Made by a program: the position numbers and the translations under genes
Shown: in pieces, positions 24,440-36,531 of the stretch
How the letters are laid out: the number at the start of each line of letters is the position of its first letter
How positions within the stretch are numbered: position 1 is the stretch's first letter
The notes under the pieces: generated by a model
What the model saw: only the letters and a program-made list of their open reading frames with translations
What the model was told of the DNA's origin: nothing
Databases searched by the model: none
Source: Apostichopus japonicus
Lineage: Eukaryota > Echinodermata > Holothuroidea > Aspidochirotida > Stichopodidae
Direction: 5' to 3'
Assembly (NCBI RefSeq): GCF_037975245.1
Contig: NC_092582.1
Location: 26,352,077 to 26,416,076 of the forward strand
Length of the DNA stretch: 64,000 bases

Positions 24440-24740
24440 ATCCCTTACCAAAATCCCAGATTTGGGCCAGATATAAGAATCCAGATCTGGCCCAGATCTG
24501 GAATATCAATCTGGGCTTGATCTGCTCCAGATCTGGAATTTATATCTGGCCAGATAAAAAAAGGGCAGATATAACTTGATATAAAATAAAGTTGGCCCAT
24601 ATAAAATTTTATCTGGTAAAAATTTATTGCTTACGTATCTGTATCTGGATAAATCTGTATCTGGATTGACTGTTTATCCAGTTATACCTGACTTTATTTG
24701 ACCAGATAAATCTTTATCTGCATATCTTTGGAATAACTGT
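24440..24740. repeat. Cluster of ccagatctgg palindromes and tatctg/agata words
   Basis: The palindrome ccagatctgg occurs three times within 24481-24536 and several related agatctgg, tatctggccagata and atctggat words follow to about 24740. No ORF. It may be a fold-back transposon end or decayed tandem unit. 24135-24439 and 24741-25428 show no gene. Confidence 0.55.
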
Positions 24741-25428
24741 ATGTAAGCGGGTTATGTCAATCAAATAGGAAAGAAGTAGCCAAACCTGGACTAGCATTGA
24801 TCAGTTATCTCTGTTCTGGTATTATCTTTATACATATGTCTAAAGATTATAGGCTATCATGCAGGTAATAAGAGTACGTAGTCTATGTGTTTACCCTGGT
24901 AACTGAAATCCAGGTCAAGTGCATAGTTTTAGCATGAAGCAAAAAATGTACCCAACTCAGTCTTCGACTCCTAAGGCGCCCCGTAGGCCTATACGGTATT
25001 GAAGACGGTCAGAATTAAAGGTCATGCAGAGGTCAAATGAAGCGATACGCGACTTTTGTGTATGAATACGAAGTCAAATCTTGAGAACTTTGTAAAACCG
25101 TCACAGTAAGTTCAGTATTAATTATCAAAAGATGGACCGAGTCAGGTTAATATTTACCTGTTTGTTATAGCCTCTATATGACACACATTTGTTTGGAAAA
25201 GTAGTCCATATCTGCAATGTCATGCAGCGAGAACACACCACTCTTTTCCCACCACCAACCACACCAATCTTTTGGTTTCTCTCGATGTTTCGTGCACATC
25301 CATATTTGAAGTTACTGTTTAATTTTGATGAAACCACTTGATTTTATGCATGGAAGTATTTCCTGTCAGATAATATTTCCACGATTTAACCTCGGGGGTC
25401 AATCCATACAGTTGAATCGTTGAAAGTT

Positions 25429-25703
25429 GGGACGGCCCGCGTATTTTTTTTCCCAGGACGAACGTGGGCATTGGCCAATCAAATCCATGGATTCCAAACA
25501 TGTGACGCTTTTTCAAAAAACATGTTCTGAATCTTTTTTTCCTAGTTTTGATCCCAGATTATGAACGACAATCCTTTATTTTCATAGTACGCGAAACCCT
25601 AACCCACTTTCTAAACCTTAACTCTGATTTCAAACGAATTTGTAAATTCCTGAAAAACCTGAAACCCACGTTCGTCCTGGGGAAAAAAAAAGCGGACGGC
25701 CCA
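25429..25703. mobile_element. Small foldback element (about 275 bp)
   Basis: The left arm gggacggcccgcg..tttcccaggacgaacgtggg (25429-25468) pairs with the right arm cccacgttcgtcctgggg..gcggacggccc (25664-25703), with a T run in one arm and an A run in the other. No ORF. Non-autonomous. Confidence 0.65.
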
Positions 25704-26069
25704 GTGTATCAATATGACAGATCACCTGATAACTGTGTTTGCGTAGACAGGTTACGGAATGACCGGACTGAACCTGGCCGACAGAGCTAGCAAACAGCAA
25801 ATTATACTCTAAAGTAGGTATAATGCGATCACCTGGCTGTAACGTGACAAACCGTGTGAATGATGAAGGCAAAGTGGGTAATATAGGATAGCATACAGTA
25901 ACACTTGGAAGAGTCCAAGTTAACGTGTTTTCTATTTATGCAAGTGCGTTGATTGTCCAAACAATTCAAATTACAATTCTCAATACTGGCGTACACATGA
26001 TTGACAAGGTGGAGAAGGGGTGGGGAGGGACTTTTTTCACGAATGAATCAATACAAACCTTAATACTAC

Positions 26070-29000
26070 CCGAATCAAGCAGAACAGCAAAAACTGTGGA
26101 CTTCCAATAATTGCTAAGTAAATCAAACAGTATCACAATTTTGTCTAATTAAATGACCATCATATATCAGAATGCAAGGCACATTTTTCTTTAGTTTTGT
26201 TGAGTTTTCATGACAATCGAAGTGGGTCTACTATCAGCAGCAGGCGCATTCCGGCAGCGCCCTCATCTCCTACTTGCAAAAAATACTACACTAAACAGCG
26301 AAAACAGCCAAAATGACAACCCCATTTAATTGCTCAATTTAACCCCGTGATAATTTTTGTGCCAGCAATTGACCATCATAAATGAATGTAGGGGACATTA
26401 TTCTTTCATTTTCATGACTTTTCATGACAATCGAAGGGGGTCTACTATCAGCAGCAGGCGGATTCCGGCAGCGCCCTCATCGGCTCAATGCAAAAATACT
26501 ACACTAAACAGCGAAAACAGCTATAATGGCAACCCCCATTAATTGCTCAATTTAACCCCGTGATAATTTTTTTTCCATCAAATGACCATCATAAATGAAT
26601 GTAAAGGACATTATTCTTTCGTTTTCATGACTTTTCATGACAATCGAAGGGGGTCTACTATCAGCAGCAGGCGCATTCCGACAGCGCCCTCATCGGCTAG
26701 TTGCAAAAATTATACACTAAACAGCGAAATCAGCCAAAATGACAACCCCAATTAATTGCTCAATTTAACCCCGTGATAATTTTTGTGCCATCAAATGACC
26801 ATCATAAATGACTGTAGGGGACACTACTCTTTCGTTTTCATGACTTTTCATGACAATCGAAGGGGGTCTACTATCAGCAGCAGGCGGATTCCGGCAGCGC
26901 CCTCATCTCCTACTTGCAAAAAATACTACACTAAACAGCGAAAACAGCCAAAATGACAACCCCAATTAATTGCTCAATTTAATCCCGTGATAATTTTTGT
27001 GCCATCAAATGACCTTTCTCAATGCATTTGAGGGACATTATTCTCTCGTTTTCATGACATTTCATGACAATCGAAGGGGGTCTACTATCAGCAGCAGGCG
27101 GATTCCGGCAGCGCCATCATCAGCTAGTTGCAAAAATACTACACTAAAGAGCAAAAACAGCCAAAATGACAACCCCCATTAATTGCTCAATTTAACCCCG
27201 TGATAATTTTTTTGCCATCAAATGACCATTCTCTATGCATTTAAGGGACATAATTCCCTCGTTTTCATGACTTTTCATAACAATCGAAGGGGGTCTACTA
27301 TCAGCAGCAGGCGGATTCCGGCAGCGCCCTCATCGGCTAGTTGCAAAAATACTACATTAAAGGGCGAAAAAAAGCCAAAATGACAACCCCAATTAATTGC
27401 TCAATTTAACCCAGTGATAATTTTTTTGCCATCAAATGACCATCATAAATGAATGTAAAGGACATTATTCTTTCGTTTTCATGACTTTTCATGACAATCG
27501 AAGGGGGTCTACTATCAGCAGCAGGCGCATTCCGGCAGCGCCCTCATCGGCTAGTTGCAAAAATTATACACTAAACAGCGAAATCAGCCAAAATGACAAC
27601 CCCAATTAATTGCTCAATTTAACCCCGTGATAATTTTTGTGCCATCAAATGACCATCATAAATGACTGTAGGGGACACTACTCTTTCGTTTTCATGACTT
27701 TTCATGACAATCGAAGGGGGTCTACTATCAGCAGCAGGCGGATTCCGGCAGCGCCCTCATCTCCTACTTGCAAAAAATACTACACTAAACAGCGAAAACA
27801 GCCAAAATGACAACCCCAATTAATTGCTCAATTTAATCCCGTGATAATTTTTGTGCCATCAAATGACATTTCTCAATGCATTTGAGGGACATTATTCTTT
27901 CGTTTTCATGACATTTCATGACAATCGAAGGGGGTCTACTATCAGCAGCAGGCGGATTCCGGCAGCGCCATCATCAGCTAGTTGCAAAAATACTACACTA
28001 AAGAGCAAAAACAGCCAAAATGACAACCCCCATTAATTGCTCAATTTAACCCCGTGATAATTTTTTTGCCATCAAATGACCATTCTCTATGCATTTAAGG
28101 GACATAATTCCCTCGTTTTCATGACTTTTCATAACAATCGAAGGGGGTCTACTATCAGCAGCAGGCGGATTCCGGCAGCGCCCTCATCTCCTACTTGCAA
28201 AAAATACTACACTAAACAGCGAAAACAGCCAAAATGACAACCCCAATTAATTGCTCAATTTAACCCCGTGATAATTTTTGTGCCATCAATTGACCATCAT
28301 AAATGAACGTAAAGGACATTATTCTTTCGTTTTCATGACTTTTCATGACAATCGAAGGGGGTCTACTATCAGCAGCAGGCCCATTCCGACAGCGCCATAA
28401 TCGGCTAGTTGCAAAAATACTACACTAAACAGCGAAAACAGCTATAATGGCAACCCCCATTAATTGCTCAATTTAACACCGTGATAATTTTTGTGCCATC
28501 AAATGAATATCATAAATGACTGTAGGGGACACTACTCTTTCGTTTTCATGACTTTTTATGACAATCGAAGGGGGTCTACTATCAGCAGCAGGCGCATTCC
28601 CGCAGCGCCCTCATCGGCTAGTTGCAAAAATTATACACTAAACAGCGAAAACAGCCAAAATGACAACCCCAATTAATTGCTCAATTTAACCCCGTGATAA
28701 TTTTTGTGCCATCAAATGACCATCATAAATGACTGTAGGGGACACTACTCTTTCGTTTTCATGACTTTTCATGACAATCGAAGGGGGTCTACTATCAGCA
28801 GCAGGCGGATTCCGGCAGCGCCCTCATCTCCTACTTGCAAAAAATACTACACTAAACAGCGAAAACAGCCAAAATGACAACCCCAATTAATTGCTCAATT
28901 TAACCCCGTGATAATTTTTGTGCCATCAATTGACCATCATAAATGAACGTAAAGGACATTATTCTTTCGTTTTCATGACTTTTCATGACAATCGAAGGGG

Positions 29001-32000
29001 GTCTACTATCAGCAGCAGACGCATTCCCGCAGCGCCCTCATCGGCTAGTTGCAAAAATACTACACTAAACAGCGAAAACAGCCAAAATGACAACCCCAAT
29101 TAATTGCTCAATTTAACCCCGTGATAACTTTTCTGCCATCAAATGACCATCATAAATGAATGTAAAGTACACTACTCTTTCGTTTTCATGACATTTCATG
29201 ACAATCGAAGGGGGTCTACTATCAGCAGCAGGCGCATTCCGGCAGCGCCATCATCAGCTAGTTGCAAAAATACTACACTAAAGAGCGAAAACAGCAAAAT
29301 TGACAACCCCCATTAATTGCTCAATTTAACCCCGTGATAATTTTTGTGCCAGCAAATGACCATTCTCAATCCATTTAAGGGACATAATTCTCTCGTTTTC
29401 ATGACTTTTCATAACAATCGAAGGGGGTCTACTATCAGCAGCAGGCGGATTCCGGCAGCGCCCTCATCCGATCCATGCAAAGTACTACACTAAACAGCGA
29501 AAACAGCTAAAATGACAACCCCCATTAATTGCTCAATTTAACACCGTGATAATTTTTGTGCCATCAAATGACCATCATAAATGAATGTAAAGGACATTAT
29601 TCTTTCGTTTTCATGACTTTTCATGACAATCGAAGGGGGTCTACTATCAGCAGCAGGCGCATTCCGGCAGCGCCCTCATCGGCTAGTTGCAAAAATTATA
29701 CACTAAACAGCGAAAACAGCCAAAATGAAAACCCCAATTAATTGCTCAATTTAACCCCGTGATAATTTTTATGCCATCAAATGACCATCATAAATGACTG
29801 TAGGGGACACTACTCTTTCGTTTTCATGACTTTTCATGACAATCGAAGGGGGTCTACTATCAGCAGCAGGCGCATTCCGGCAGCGCCCTCATCGGCTAGT
29901 TGCAAAAATTATACACTAAACAGCGAAAACAGCCAAAATGACAACCCCAATTAATTGCTCAATTTAACCCCGTGATAATTTTTGTGCCATCAAATGACCA
30001 TCATAAATGACTGTAGGGGACACTACTCTTTCGTTTTCATGACTTTTCATGACAATCGAAGGGGGTCTACTATCAGCAGCAGGCGGATTCCGGCAGCGCC
30101 CTCATCTCCTACTTGCAAAAAATACTACACTAAACAGCGAAAACAGCCAAAATGACAACCCCAATTAATTGCTCAATTTAATCCCGTGATAATTTTTGTG
30201 CCATCAAATGACCTTTCTCAATGCATTTGAGGGACATTATTCTCTCGTTTTCATGACATTTCATGACAATCGAAGGGGGTCTACTATCAGCAGCAGGCGG
30301 ATTCCGGCAGCGCCATCATCAGCTAGTTGCAAAAATACTACACTAAAGAGCAAAAACAGCCAAAATGACAACCCCCATTAATTGCTCAATTTAACCCCGT
30401 GATAATTTTTTTGCCATCAAATGACCATTCTCTATGCATTTAAGGGACATAATTCCCTCGTTTTCATGACTTTTCATAACAATCGAAGGGGGTCTACTAT
30501 CAGCAGCAGGCGGATTCCGGCAGCGCCCTCATCGGCTAGTTGCAAAAATACTACATTAAAGGGCGAAAAAAAGCCAAAATGACAACCCCCATTAATTGCT
30601 CAATTTAACCCCGTGATAATTTTTGTGCCATCAATTGACCATCATAAATGAACGTAAAGGACATTATTCTTTCGTTTTCATGACTTTTCATGACAATCGA
30701 AGGGGGTCTACTATCAGCAGCAGGCGGATTCCGGCAGCGCCATCATCGGCTAGTTGCAAAAATACTACACTAAACAGCGAAAACAGCTATAATGGCAACC
30801 CCCATTAATTGCTCAATTTAACCCCGTGATAATTTTTGTGCCATCAAATGACCATCATAAATGAATGTAAAGGACATTATTCTTTCGTTTTCATGACTTT
30901 TCATGACAATCGAAGGGGGTCTACTATCAGCAGCAGGCGGATTCCGGCAGCGCCCTCATCTCCTACTTGCAAAAAATACTACACTAAACAGCGAAAACAG
31001 CCAAAATGACAACCCCAATTAATTGCTCAATTTAACACCGTGATAATTTTTGTGCCATCAAATGACCATCATAAATGACTGTAGGGGACACTTTTCTTTC
31101 GTTTTCATGACTTTTCATGACAATCGAAGGGGGTCTACTATCAGCAGCAGGCGGATTCCGGCAGCGCCCTCATCTCCTACTTGCAAAAAATACTACACTA
31201 AACAGCGAAAACAGCCAAAATGACAACCCCAATTAATTGCTCAATTTAACCCCGTGATAATTTTTGTGCCATCAATTGACCATCATAAATGAACGTAAAG
31301 GACATTATTCTTTCGTTTTCTTGACTTTTCATGACAATCGAAGGGGGTCTACTATCAGCAGCAGGCCCATTCCGGCAGCGCCATCATCGGCTAGTTGCAA
31401 AAATACTACACTAAACAGCAAAAACAGCTATAATGGCAACCCCCATTAATTGCTCAATTTAACCCCGTGATAATTTTTGTGCCATCAAATGACCATCATA
31501 AATGAATGTAAAGGACATTATTCTTTCGTTTTCATGACTTTTCATGACAATCGAAGGGGGTCTACTATCAGCAGCAGGCGCATTCCGGCAGCGCCCTCAT
31601 CTCCTACTTGCAAAAAATACTACACTAAACAGCGAAAACAGCCAAAATGACAACCCCAATTAATTGCTCAATTTAACCCCGTGATAATTTTTGTGCCATC
31701 AAATGACCATCATAAATGACTGTAGGGGACACTACTCTTTCGTTTTCATGACATTTCATGACAATCGAAGGGGGTCTACTATCAGCAGCAGGCGGATTCC
31801 GGCAGCGCCCTCATCTCCTACTTGCAAAAAATACTACACTAAACAGCGAAAACAGCCAAAATGACAACCCCAATTAATTGCTCAATTTAACCCCGTGATA
31901 ATTTTTGTGCCATCAATTGACCATCATAAATGAACGTAAAGGACATTATTCTTTCGTTTTCATGACTTTTCATGACAATCGAAGGGGGTCTACTATCAGC

Positions 32001-34440
32001 TGCAGGCGCATTCCCGCAGCGCCCTCATCGGCTAGTTGCAAAAATTATACACTAAACAGCGAAAACAGCCAAAATGACAACCCCAATTAATTGCTCAATT
32101 TAACCCCGTGATAATTTTTGTGCCATCAAATGACCATCATAAATGAATGTAAAGGACACTACTCTTTCGTTTCCATGACTTTTCATGACAATCGAAGGGG
32201 GTCTACTATCAGCAGCAGGCGCATTCCGGCAGCGCCATCATCAGCTAGTTGCAAAAATACTACACTAAAGAGCAAAAACAGCCAAAATGACAACCCCCAT
32301 TAATTGCTCAATTTAACCCCGTGATAATTTTTTTGCCATCAAATGACCATTCTCTATGCATTTAAGGGACATAATTCCCTCGTTTTCATGACTTTTCATA
32401 ACAATCGAAGGGGGTCTACTATCAGCAGCAGGCGGATTCTGGCAGCGCCCTCATCGGCTAGTTGCAAAAATACTACATTAAAGGGCGAAAAAAAGCCAAA
32501 ATGACAACCCCCATTAATTGCTCAATTTAACCCCGTGATAATTTTTGTGCCATCAATTGACCATCATAAATGAACGTAAAGGACATTATTCTTTCGTTTT
32601 CATGACTTTTCATGACAATCGAAGGGGGTCTACTATCAGCAGCAGGCGGATTCCGGCAGCGCCATCATCGGCTAGTTGCAAAAATACTACACTAAACAGC
32701 GAAAACAGCTATAATGGCAACCCCCATTAATTGCTCAATTTAACCCCGTGATAATTTTTGTGCCATCAAATGACCATCATAAATGAATGTAAAGGACATT
32801 ATTCTTTCGTTTTCATGACTTTTCATGACAATCGAAGGGGGTCTACTATCAGCAGCAGGCGGATTCCGGCAGCGCCCTCATCTCCTACTTGCAAAAAATA
32901 CTACACTAAACAGCGAAAACAGCCAAAATGACAACCCCAATTAATTGCTCAATTTAACCCCGTGATAATTTTTGTGCCATCAATTGACCATCATAAATGA
33001 ACGTAAAGGACATTATTCTTTCGTTTTCTTGACTTTTCATGACAATCGAAGGGGGTCTACTATCAGCAGCAGGCTCATTCCGGCAGCGCCATCATCGGCT
33101 AGTTGCAAAAATACTACACTAAACAGCAAAAACAGCTATAATGGCAACCCCCATTAATTGCTCAATTTAACCCCGTGATAATTTTTGTGCCATCAAATGA
33201 CCATCATAAATGAATGTAAAGGACATTATTCTTTCGTTTTCATGATTTTTCATGACAATCGAAGGGGGTCTACTATCAGCAGCAGGCGCATTCCGGCAGC
33301 GCCCTCATCTCCTACTTGCAAAAAATACTACACTAAACAGCGAAAACAGCCAAAATGACAACCCCAATTAATTGCTCAATTTAACACCGTGATAATTTTT
33401 GTGCCATCAAATGACCATCATAAATGACTGTAGGGGACACTACTCTTTCGTTTTCATGACATTTCATGACAATCGAAGGGGGTCTACTATCAGCAGCAGG
33501 CGGATTCCGGCAGCGCCCTCATCTCCTACTTGCAAAAAATACTACACTAAACAGCGAAAACAGCCAAAATGACAACCCCAATTAATTGCTCAATTTAACC
33601 CCGTGATAATTTTTGTGCCATCAATTGACCATCATAAATGAACGTAAAGGACATTATTCTTTCGTTTTCATGACTTTTCATGACAATCGAAGGGGGTCTA
33701 CTATCAGCTGCAGGCGCATTCCCGCAGCGCCCTCATCGGCTAGTTGCAAAAATTATACACTAAACAGCGAAAACAGCCAAAATGACAACCCCAATTAATT
33801 GCTCAATTTAACCCCGTGATAATTTTTGTGCCATCAAATGACCATCATAAATGAATGTAAAGGACACTACTCTTTCGTTTCCATGACTTTTCATGACAAT
33901 CGAAGGGGGTCTACTATCAGCAGCAGGCGCATTCCGGCAGCGCCATCATCAGCTAGTTGCAAAAATACTACACTAAAGAGCGAAAACAGCAAAAATGACA
34001 ACCCCCATTAATTGCTCAATTTAACCCCGTGATAATTTTTGTGCCATCAAATGACCATTCTCTATGCATTTAAGGGACATAATTCCCTCGTTTTCATGAC
34101 TTTTCATAACGATCGAAGGGGGTCTACTATCAGCAGCAGGCGGATTCCGGCAGCGCCCTCATCGGCTCAATGCAAAAATACTACACTGAGGAGCGAAAAA
34201 AAGCAAAAATGACAACCCCAATTAATCGCTCAATATAACCCCGTGATAATTTTTGTGCCATCAAATGACCATTCTCAATGCATTTAATTAACATTTTTCT
34301 CTCGTTTTCATGACATTTCATGACAATCGAAGGGGGTCTACTATCAGCAGCAGGCGGATTCCGGCAGCGCCCTCATCGGCTAATTGCAAAAATACTACAA
34401 TAAAGAACAGAAACATCAACAATGACAGCCCCCATAATTG
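26070..34440 (+). repeat. Left array: about 39 copies of a 213-bp unit
   Basis: Starts of equivalent positions are spaced 213-214 bp (for example 31905, 32118; multiples 427, 640, 854). Each unit contains ggcgctgccgg-type sequence (here ccggcagcgcc), ctatcagcagcaggcg, two catgac words in ttcatgacttttcatgac, and accccgtgataatttttgtg. The first unit (about 26070-26190) and the last (to 34440) are degenerate. Larger blocks are duplicated: four units, 854 bp, at about 26570 and 27424; eight units, 1708 bp, at about 31264 and 32972. A 61-codon open frame recurs in many units as a by-product. Confidence 0.95.
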
Positions 34441-36531
34441 CTGTGAGACTTAACTATGTTGTTTGAAAGATAAGTTATTCGAAACGGGTTAACAAATTAC
34501 TATCACCAACCGTTGTGGAGTTATCAGCGTTTAACCGAAATTGGATAATTGGAACCGTTCACTTTAACTTTGAAGTTGCCTGAAAACTAGAGCTGTGGAT
34601 GTAAAAATTGCCCCAATCGTCTCTGTCGTTTATTGATCTACGAATTTATATTCTAATACTTTTCCTCTAAGTGAGGGCGCTATTTCATACAGCAATTTCC
34701 TATTTAATGAAATCATTAGAAATTTACGCAGGATATGTAAAATGTTTTTCCGTATCTGATGAGTGTATTTTAAAGTAAATTAAGACTCAGAATACTTTGT
34801 TATTAAGTGCACTTTATATTAAAGTAAAGTAACTACTAATTTAACATACTTTCTTTAGAGATGCCTTGGCACAAATTAATTCATTACACCATTAATACAA
34901 AATGTATGCGGTGAAAGTGTTGTGAAAACTTTCATAATGAACTACTCCGGTCTTCTACATAATCTGCATACACCATCCTATTGGCAACCGTCGGGGAAAA
35001 GAAGACAACACTGTGAAAATTAGTTTTCAAACATGCTTTCGGAGGTGGGGGATGTTGAGCCCATTCCATTTTAAAGTAGGTGTCTAGAAGTGCATGAGTG
35101 TCGTAGTTGATTACATTTGTCATTTTTCTTCTGTAAATTTAAAACGAGGTGGGAGGGGGGGGGGGTGGGTTGCACAATACATCCATAAAGGTGAATTTTC
35201 AAAACCTCCCAAAAGAAAGAGATTCTGTAGTAATTTTGTAATAGACAGAAAATGAAATGAAAAAGACATACTCAAATACACTCAAGAAAGATACAGTCGA
35301 CGAAATAATAAGCTTGCTACAGTTGCATTTATGTACAACTACTTTAATTAGTTCTTGCCACATACGCCATGCACGTTTCTGGCTTTATGTACATTACACA
35401 AAATGAAACTCGTTTCAACTTCTAGGTGCTGTTTTTTCTGCATTATTTAAAGTAGCACACCTTGTGAGGATACTCACATCATAAAATCAGGCACAAACTA
35501 TCCAGGTATACTTATTAAAACCACATCTCGGGAGCATGCTGGATGAGGAAGATAACAAATATTCAACATATTCATTTCACGGCAGTGCATTGCATGATGG
35601 GAAATATTCGTTTCACATAAAATTTGTTGATCAAAGCCTTTGTTTTTCTGTATTATCTAGACACACACGTAAATGGCACGTGTAAACACTTGGGTGTCTG
35701 TTTTTTTTTAAGTTTACTAAATCTAACCTGACACGGGGTGTTGTAAAATTCCGATGTCAAATAATGCATAACATTTAAGAAACAGCAAACATTTCGGTTG
35801 TATTTTTTGTGATATTATACCATGTAATAACCGTGCAGAAAGATGAATGAGGATGGAGGGCCCAAAGGCAGTCCAAAAATGAAATAAATGCAGAATGTAA
35901 ACCACCTCCATAAATTCTACGATCTTCTTTTTTCCATCGTTATTATTCCTCGCAAAGAACTATAGTCTTTGAAGATAGTTAAGATAGATACTTTGTGAAA
36001 AGAGAAAAGCAAATTACCATAAACATTATACTAGCATGAAGAAAACCTTCTTAAACATGTTTTCCTACCCACCCTGCAGGTTAGACCAGTAAACCGGTCT
36101 TAACTGAAGTCCTGCCTGTAAGACAGCTGATATTTGCAGACCTCATTGTAGCTTTTAATACGGTTTCTCTTAGTGTAATTTTCGATCTTAAGAATAAAGT
36201 TAATTTTACAGTAGAAATACACAGGACTTAAATGATTAATTCAGCGTGTTTACATGTACGATGCTTGTTGCAAAGTTGACATCAGAGTAAACAAGGTACT
36301 ATATAGACCAAATAAGGTTAAACAATTTTGCCATTAAATTACCGTCATAATCGAATGTAAGGGATATTATTGTTTTGTTTTAGTTACATATGGGATAATC
36401 AAATCGGATGTTTTTCTTTCGGTTACAAACGCTGGCCACACATACAACACACTACAAGGGGTTGCTCCCGTATACATAGCGCAGATGCTTAGTTTATAGT
36501 TTGACCTCTTATGTATTGATCATAGAAGCTC
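34441..36531. other. Non-coding stretch between left array and the protease gene
   Basis: No exon recognised. It is probably the 3' UTR of the minus-strand gene (adjacent to 36532) plus element interior. It includes a lone degenerate array unit at 36325-36400, and a G run at about 35152-35168. Confidence 0.5.
36325..36400 (+). repeat. Lone degenerate partial copy of the 213-bp unit
   Basis: attttgccattaaattaccg and the following tcgaatgtaagggatattattg align with the part of the array unit that reads ttttgccatcaaatgaccat. It is in the left-array orientation, 1.9 kb away from that array and close to the gene's stop codon. Confidence 0.55.

Noticed and set aside
26357..34011. Row of near-identical 61-codon open frames (start MCHQ) in the left array, also in the right array
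   Set aside because: They recur because the DNA unit recurs. Many units have the frame broken, there is no promoter or splice context, and unit length drifts between 213 and 214. Not treated as genes.
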